From positions 1 through 7,936 of the forward strand of contig CAMPNZ010000061.1 in assembly GCA_946892075.1 (NCBI GenBank): a stretch of DNA of 7,936 nucleotides, given 5' to 3'. The translations under genes were made by a program, and so were the position numbers. Of this stretch, positions 4,835 to 7,936 are shown one piece after another. The notes beneath the pieces are model-generated. The model was not told the origin of the DNA and made no database searches. It saw nothing but the letters and a program-made list of their open reading frames with translations. Origin of the DNA: an uncultured Coriobacteriales bacterium. GTDB taxonomy: Bacteria > Actinomycetota > Coriobacteriia > Coriobacteriales > Eggerthellaceae. Position 1 is the first letter of the stretch; each line of letters starts with the position of its first letter.

Positions 4835-6184
4835 CTATGCACGGTGACCTCCTATTTGCTTATTGCGAATACGCGCATTTGATTCGGGTCGTAAACTGGT
4901 GGCTTTCAGTAGGTAATTGGCTCCAAAACGTTCCCGAATATCAACAATAGTTTGAGGCAAGTTCTGTAACTCCGTCGAGCTATTGCTACAACAAGGCAAT
5001 GCAGCGGCGCACGAATCAGATAGTAGCAAGCCCGTAAAGTTCAACTGCACGCGGCGTATGGTGGCGTCGGGCGGAATATTGGTTTCATAGAGGCGCTTAA
5101 ATACCGAGTACAACTGATTTTCGTTATTGGTTGGCATGCACAACTTGCTTGAAAACGAATGTATGCTGCGCTTGAACTGGCCGTTTGCTTGTCCTTCCAT
5201 AATGCGCGCATACTGTACAGAAAAACCAATATTCAGCGACACTCCCGATGCATATACACGCTGGCGCACCAGGTCGAGTGACGATTCGTTCGTCATTTCA
5301 TGCAAAATAGTAAACACTTCCTGATACGTATAATCTCGCATAAACACCTGGCCGTTGGTGATGCTATGCGCCTTTGGTTTATATTCCTTAATGCGTGGAA
5401 TAGTCATACACTCCAAGCCCCAAGCATGTTCAAGCAGGTATGTGCCATGTTTGCCAAATTCTTTCAAAATAAGCTTTTTTGGCATGGTGCATACGCCGGC
5501 AAGCGTATCAACGCCAAGTTTTTCAAGATGGCGTTGCGTGCCTTTCCCGATACCCCAAATATCCGTAAGAGGCGTATAAAACCAGATGTACTTCTTAAAA
5601 AGCTGGTTATTCAGCATGCCGATGCCGTTTTTAGAATGTTTAGCGCGAATATCAAGCGCCACTTTGGCAAGAAACAGGTTTGTGCCTATGCCTGCCGTTG
5701 CCGTAATGCGCGTTTGTGTTAGCACCGCTTTTTGCAGGCGCTGAGCAAATTCAAGGGCAGAGATCTGGTACAACTTCAAGTAAGGCGATATGTAGATAAA
5801 ACACTCATCAATGCTGTATGGATATAAATCAACAGGAGCCACAAACGACAAATAGATATCAACAATGCGCGCAGACACGTCCATATAATGCTTCATGCGC
5901 GGTGGCGCCACTTCATACGAAACACCAGGTGGTATATCATTAATGCGGCACCTGTTAGGAATACCAAGACGTTTCATCGCCGGAGTAATTGCCAAGCAAA
6001 TAGTGTTGTCGCTACGCGTTGGATCGGCTACCACCAGTTTTGTTGTAAAAGGATCGAGCCCTCTATCGGCACACTCCACGCTTGCATAGAATGTTTTCAG
6101 GTCGATGCACATATATAAGGGCTGTTCGGAGGCGCTTAATGAAGCGGTAGTAAACACATCAAGATTATCAGTATGTTCGTTCAT
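4835..6184 (-). CDS. Y-family translesion DNA polymerase (UmuC/UvrX-like)
   Basis: Error-prone lesion-bypass polymerase of 449 residues, near full family length. Catalytic acidic residues are present: Asp28 in CIDLKTFYASVE and Asp126-Glu127 in YSIDECF. Tyr33 is at the usual steric-gate position. The conserved ATAGIGTNLFLAKVALD stretch (162-178) and a helix-hairpin-helix thumb at about 206-230 (LTDIWGIGKGTQRHLEKLG) follow, then a little-finger region. The end, IRERFGANYLL and RIRNKQIGGHRA, is typical of the UmuC/UvrX branch rather than DinB. About 23 residues precede the first strand. The start at 6184 follows AGGAGG (6199-6194) by 9 bases. The segment between GLLLSD (385-390) and IRERFG has no QLSLF-type clamp-binding peptide that I can see. 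The yolD-like gene follows after 216 bases. SOS control is plausible, but no LexA box was recognised. Confidence 0.93.
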   Translation of the reverse strand: MNEHTDNLDVFTTASLSASEQPLYMCIDLKTFYASVECADRGLDPFTTKLVVADPTRSDNTICLAITPAMKRLGIPNRCRINDIPPGVSYEVAPPRMKHYMDVSARIVDIYLSFVAPVDLYPYSIDECFIYISPYLKLYQISALEFAQRLQKAVLTQTRITATAGIGTNLFLAKVALDIRAKHSKNGIGMLNNQLFKKYIWFYTPLTDIWGIGKGTQRHLEKLGVDTLAGVCTMPKKLILKEFGKHGTYLLEHAWGLECMTIPRIKEYKPKAHSITNGQVFMRDYTYQEVFTILHEMTNESSLDLVRQRVYASGVSLNIGFSVQYARIMEGQANGQFKRSIHSFSSKLCMPTNNENQLYSVFKRLYETNIPPDATIRRVQLNFTGLLLSDSCAAALPCCSNSSTELQNLPQTIVDIRERFGANYLLKATSLRPESNARIRNKQIGGHRA

Positions 6185-6297
6185 TCAATGTCGCCTCCTA
6201 TCACAAAACCCGAGTAAATGTGTTACGTATGCGCTGGTTGGCCCACTGCTGCTGCGGTTCACAATGCACTGGTAGATTTGCGGGTGCTATAACACGT

Positions 6298-6326
6298 CAT
6301 ATACCATTCGCTGCCACCTAACACAA
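6298..6326 (-). promoter_or_regulatory. putative extended -10 promoter of the polymerase gene
   Basis: On the minus strand, TTGTGT (6326-6321) and TATATG (6303-6298) stand 17 bases apart, and the -10 box is preceded by TGG, an extended -10 element. This would start transcription about 107 bases before the polymerase ATG. It lies just downstream of the helicase stop, fitting an independent promoter. The match was judged by eye. Confidence 0.4.
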
Positions 6327-6330
6327 CACG

Positions 6331-7936
6331 CTACAATGCACAATCTTCGGCAATGAGCCAATCTTCATAACTCCGTTGCAACGCATTTTTCATATCCTGA
6401 GTCTTATTTCCCTTTTGCCCATATTGGTCTTGCCATGCACCAAAGCAAGCCGACTTGAAATACGCGCTCGTATCGAAATTTGCACTCTTAATACGATGCC
6501 ACACAGCCACAATCAGCTGCATAAGGTGCTCTAAATCTTCTGCAGAAACAGACGATGCAACTGGTGCGCTAAGCTGCTTAGTTTGTTTATCAGGCTCAAC
6601 GTACCAATCCTCACACGTTATAACCTTATAGTCGCTAAACTCCGTCGAATGTTCTATAAGATAAACGTAAAATTGCAGTTGGCGCTGGTATTGCGCAGGG
6701 GGAGTTGTTGTTTTCTTGGCTGTTTGCTTAGGGGATAGCCCAGTTTTGTAATCGATAAGCTTTATCGTTTTATCCTGTTCATTTATTTGCAACAAGTCGC
6801 ATTTTGCATATAACGGAACCTCGTTATTGACTATCGTTGTTAGCTCTACTTCAGTACGGAGTTTGCATTCCTTGCTATATCTACGTGCTATTTCAGGCGT
6901 TATATGCACAATTTCTATAAATCTATCTACATGACGGATTATGTCCTCATAGGCATAGTCGAGTGTTGTTATGCAATTGAGGGAATGCGTAACAATATCT
7001 TCAACAGTATCGAAGTTGTTGCAAGCAGCGTTATTTTGTTGAGCGCCACCCGCTATTCCTGATAATGATGCATCGCGTTCATCCTGCTCAGAAAAACGCT
7101 CTGAGGTGCTGTTTTCCACATAGCGCGCTCGTAGCTGTTGCAACACGTCACGCGATAACAAGCTTTGTAACTCTTCTGCGGCTTTTTCACGACCATGCTT
7201 GTTAGCATACAGCACGTAATCCTCAAAATACGCGTGCATTACACTACCAAATTCAAGGTTAATAGAGGGGTGCTCTGGAAGTGCCAAAAGCCTCCTTCGC
7301 ACACAAAGCGTAATTCCTAAATCGCCAGGCGTTACACCCGTACAACTTACAAAATCATTCAAAGTACTCACCGATAATGCGCGCGGAGGCATATATGGTG
7401 TAACTGACGCTCTTAATTCGGGCGTATTAATCTCGTATGCCTGTTGCCATGATGTTTCTAACGCCGTACTTATATCTTGAGCATCAAGCCTTACATCACT
7501 TGAAGTAACAAGCTCGTTAAGCTCGGCCAATGTATTGCCACCAACGCGCGATATGTTCAGATAATCCTTTGCACGCGTAACAGCCACAAACAGTAAACGC
7601 CGCACATCGTCATCATTTTTATTGTTACGTATCAGTATGTTATCTGGGAAAAGGCATACCCTTGACCCTCCCTGCGTTGAATGCCACTTTTTATCCTCTG
7701 CATCAATCAGATACACTAAATCAAACTCGAGGCCTTTTGAACTATGCGCAGATGTTAAGCGAACAGCATGTTGCGCACCAACCTGTAATGACGCTTCCAC
7801 AAACACTGAATAGCTAGCTGCTTCATCCATACAGTGCACAATATCACTCAGGCGGAAAGCGCGCTGTAAGGCATAACACGACTCCAGTTCATCATCAACA
7901 AATAACAGCGGTATACGTGCTCTGCTGTTATTTGTT
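6331..7936 (-). CDS. UvrD-type helicase fused to RecB-like PD-(D/E)XK nuclease, 5' end outside window
   Basis: C-terminal 534 residues of a DNA helicase-nuclease. The frame is open to the right edge, so a GTG at 7839 is internal, not the start. Helicase motif V (LTSAHSSKGLEFDLVYLID, about 7705-7761) and motif VI (VRRLLFVAVTRAKDYLNIS, about 7553-7609) mark a superfamily 1 UvrD/PcrA C-terminal half. A nuclease follows: LSVSTLNDFVSC, FGSVMHAYFE with His at 7234-7236, AKCDLL with Asp at 6796-6798, LIDYKTG with the Asp-x-Lys pair at 6745-6753, and a Q-x-x-x-x-F-Y element in QRQLQFY. All expected catalytic residues are therefore present. Such fusions (AddA, AdnAB, RecB type) resect double-strand breaks. 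The Walker A half is not visible. The polymerase start is 146 bases downstream. A role in recombinational repair is most likely, and phage defence cannot be excluded. Confidence 0.9.
   Translation of the reverse strand, partial: TNNSRARIPLLFVDDELESCYALQRAFRLSDIVHCMDEAASYSVFVEASLQVGAQHAVRLTSAHSSKGLEFDLVYLIDAEDKKWHSTQGGSRVCLFPDNILIRNNKNDDDVRRLLFVAVTRAKDYLNISRVGGNTLAELNELVTSSDVRLDAQDISTALETSWQQAYEINTPELRASVTPYMPPRALSVSTLNDFVSCTGVTPGDLGITLCVRRRLLALPEHPSINLEFGSVMHAYFEDYVLYANKHGREKAAEELQSLLSRDVLQQLRARYVENSTSERFSEQDERDASLSGIAGGAQQNNAACNNFDTVEDIVTHSLNCITTLDYAYEDIIRHVDRFIEIVHITPEIARRYSKECKLRTEVELTTIVNNEVPLYAKCDLLQINEQDKTIKLIDYKTGLSPKQTAKKTTTPPAQYQRQLQFYVYLIEHSTEFSDYKVITCEDWYVEPDKQTKQLSAPVASSVSAEDLEHLMQLIVAVWHRIKSANFDTSAYFKSACFGAWQDQYGQKGNKTQDMKNALQRSYEDWLIAEDCAL

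Noticed and set aside
6185..6330. LexA/SOS box upstream of the polymerase
   Set aside because: No GAAC-N4-GTTC or CTGT-type palindrome could be found by eye in this spacer or in 4619-4834.

Overview
The window carries six protein genes, all on the minus strand. Two run off the edges: a molybdopterin oxidoreductase at the left and a helicase-nuclease at the right. The gene style suggests an anaerobic actinobacterium of the Coriobacteriia/Eggerthellaceae type. The reasons are a Tat-exported DMSO-reductase-family enzyme next to a soluble NarL-type two-component system, strong AAGGAGG ribosome binding sites, and moderate G+C. This placement is an inference from gene content, not a sequence match. 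By eye the oxidoreductase end is more G+C-rich than the polymerase and helicase end.

Bases 1-2043, respiratory end: the first 537 residues of a Tat-secreted molybdenum enzyme (1-1611). It has a four-cysteine Fe-S motif and a NarG-like Gly-Asp-Leu-Pro motif that points to the Asp-ligated (type II) branch. Its upstream spacer of about 430 bases is unusually structured. It holds a possible 8-codon leader ORF whose ribosome binding site can be closed in a hairpin, nested inverted repeats, a degenerate decamer array and a 16-bp tandem duplication.

Bases 2044-4327, regulatory pair: a soluble GAF/HisKA_3/HATPase sensor kinase (2679-4073) and a NarL/FixJ response regulator (2044-2682). They overlap by ATGA and are probably translationally coupled. 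The predicted promoter upstream of the kinase carries two adjacent 5-5-5 dyads, one of them over the -10 box. Because the pair lies directly upstream of the oxidoreductase on the same strand, control of that enzyme or of the response to its electron acceptor is the simplest guess.

Bases 4328-7936, DNA repair end: a UvrD-type helicase fused to a RecB-like PD-(D/E)XK nuclease (partial), a UmuC/UvrX-like Y-family polymerase, and a small YolD-like protein. UmuC-like polymerase plus YolD is a known pairing in Firmicutes. The spacers between these genes (146 and 216 bases) suggest separate promoters, and the polymerase-yolD spacer holds an exact 17-bp direct repeat and a hairpin. I recognised no LexA box, tRNA, rRNA, CRISPR array, transposase or convincing intrinsic terminator. 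No clearly new system is evident. The best leads are the leader-ORF/hairpin in front of the oxidoreductase and the repeat clusters in the spacers.
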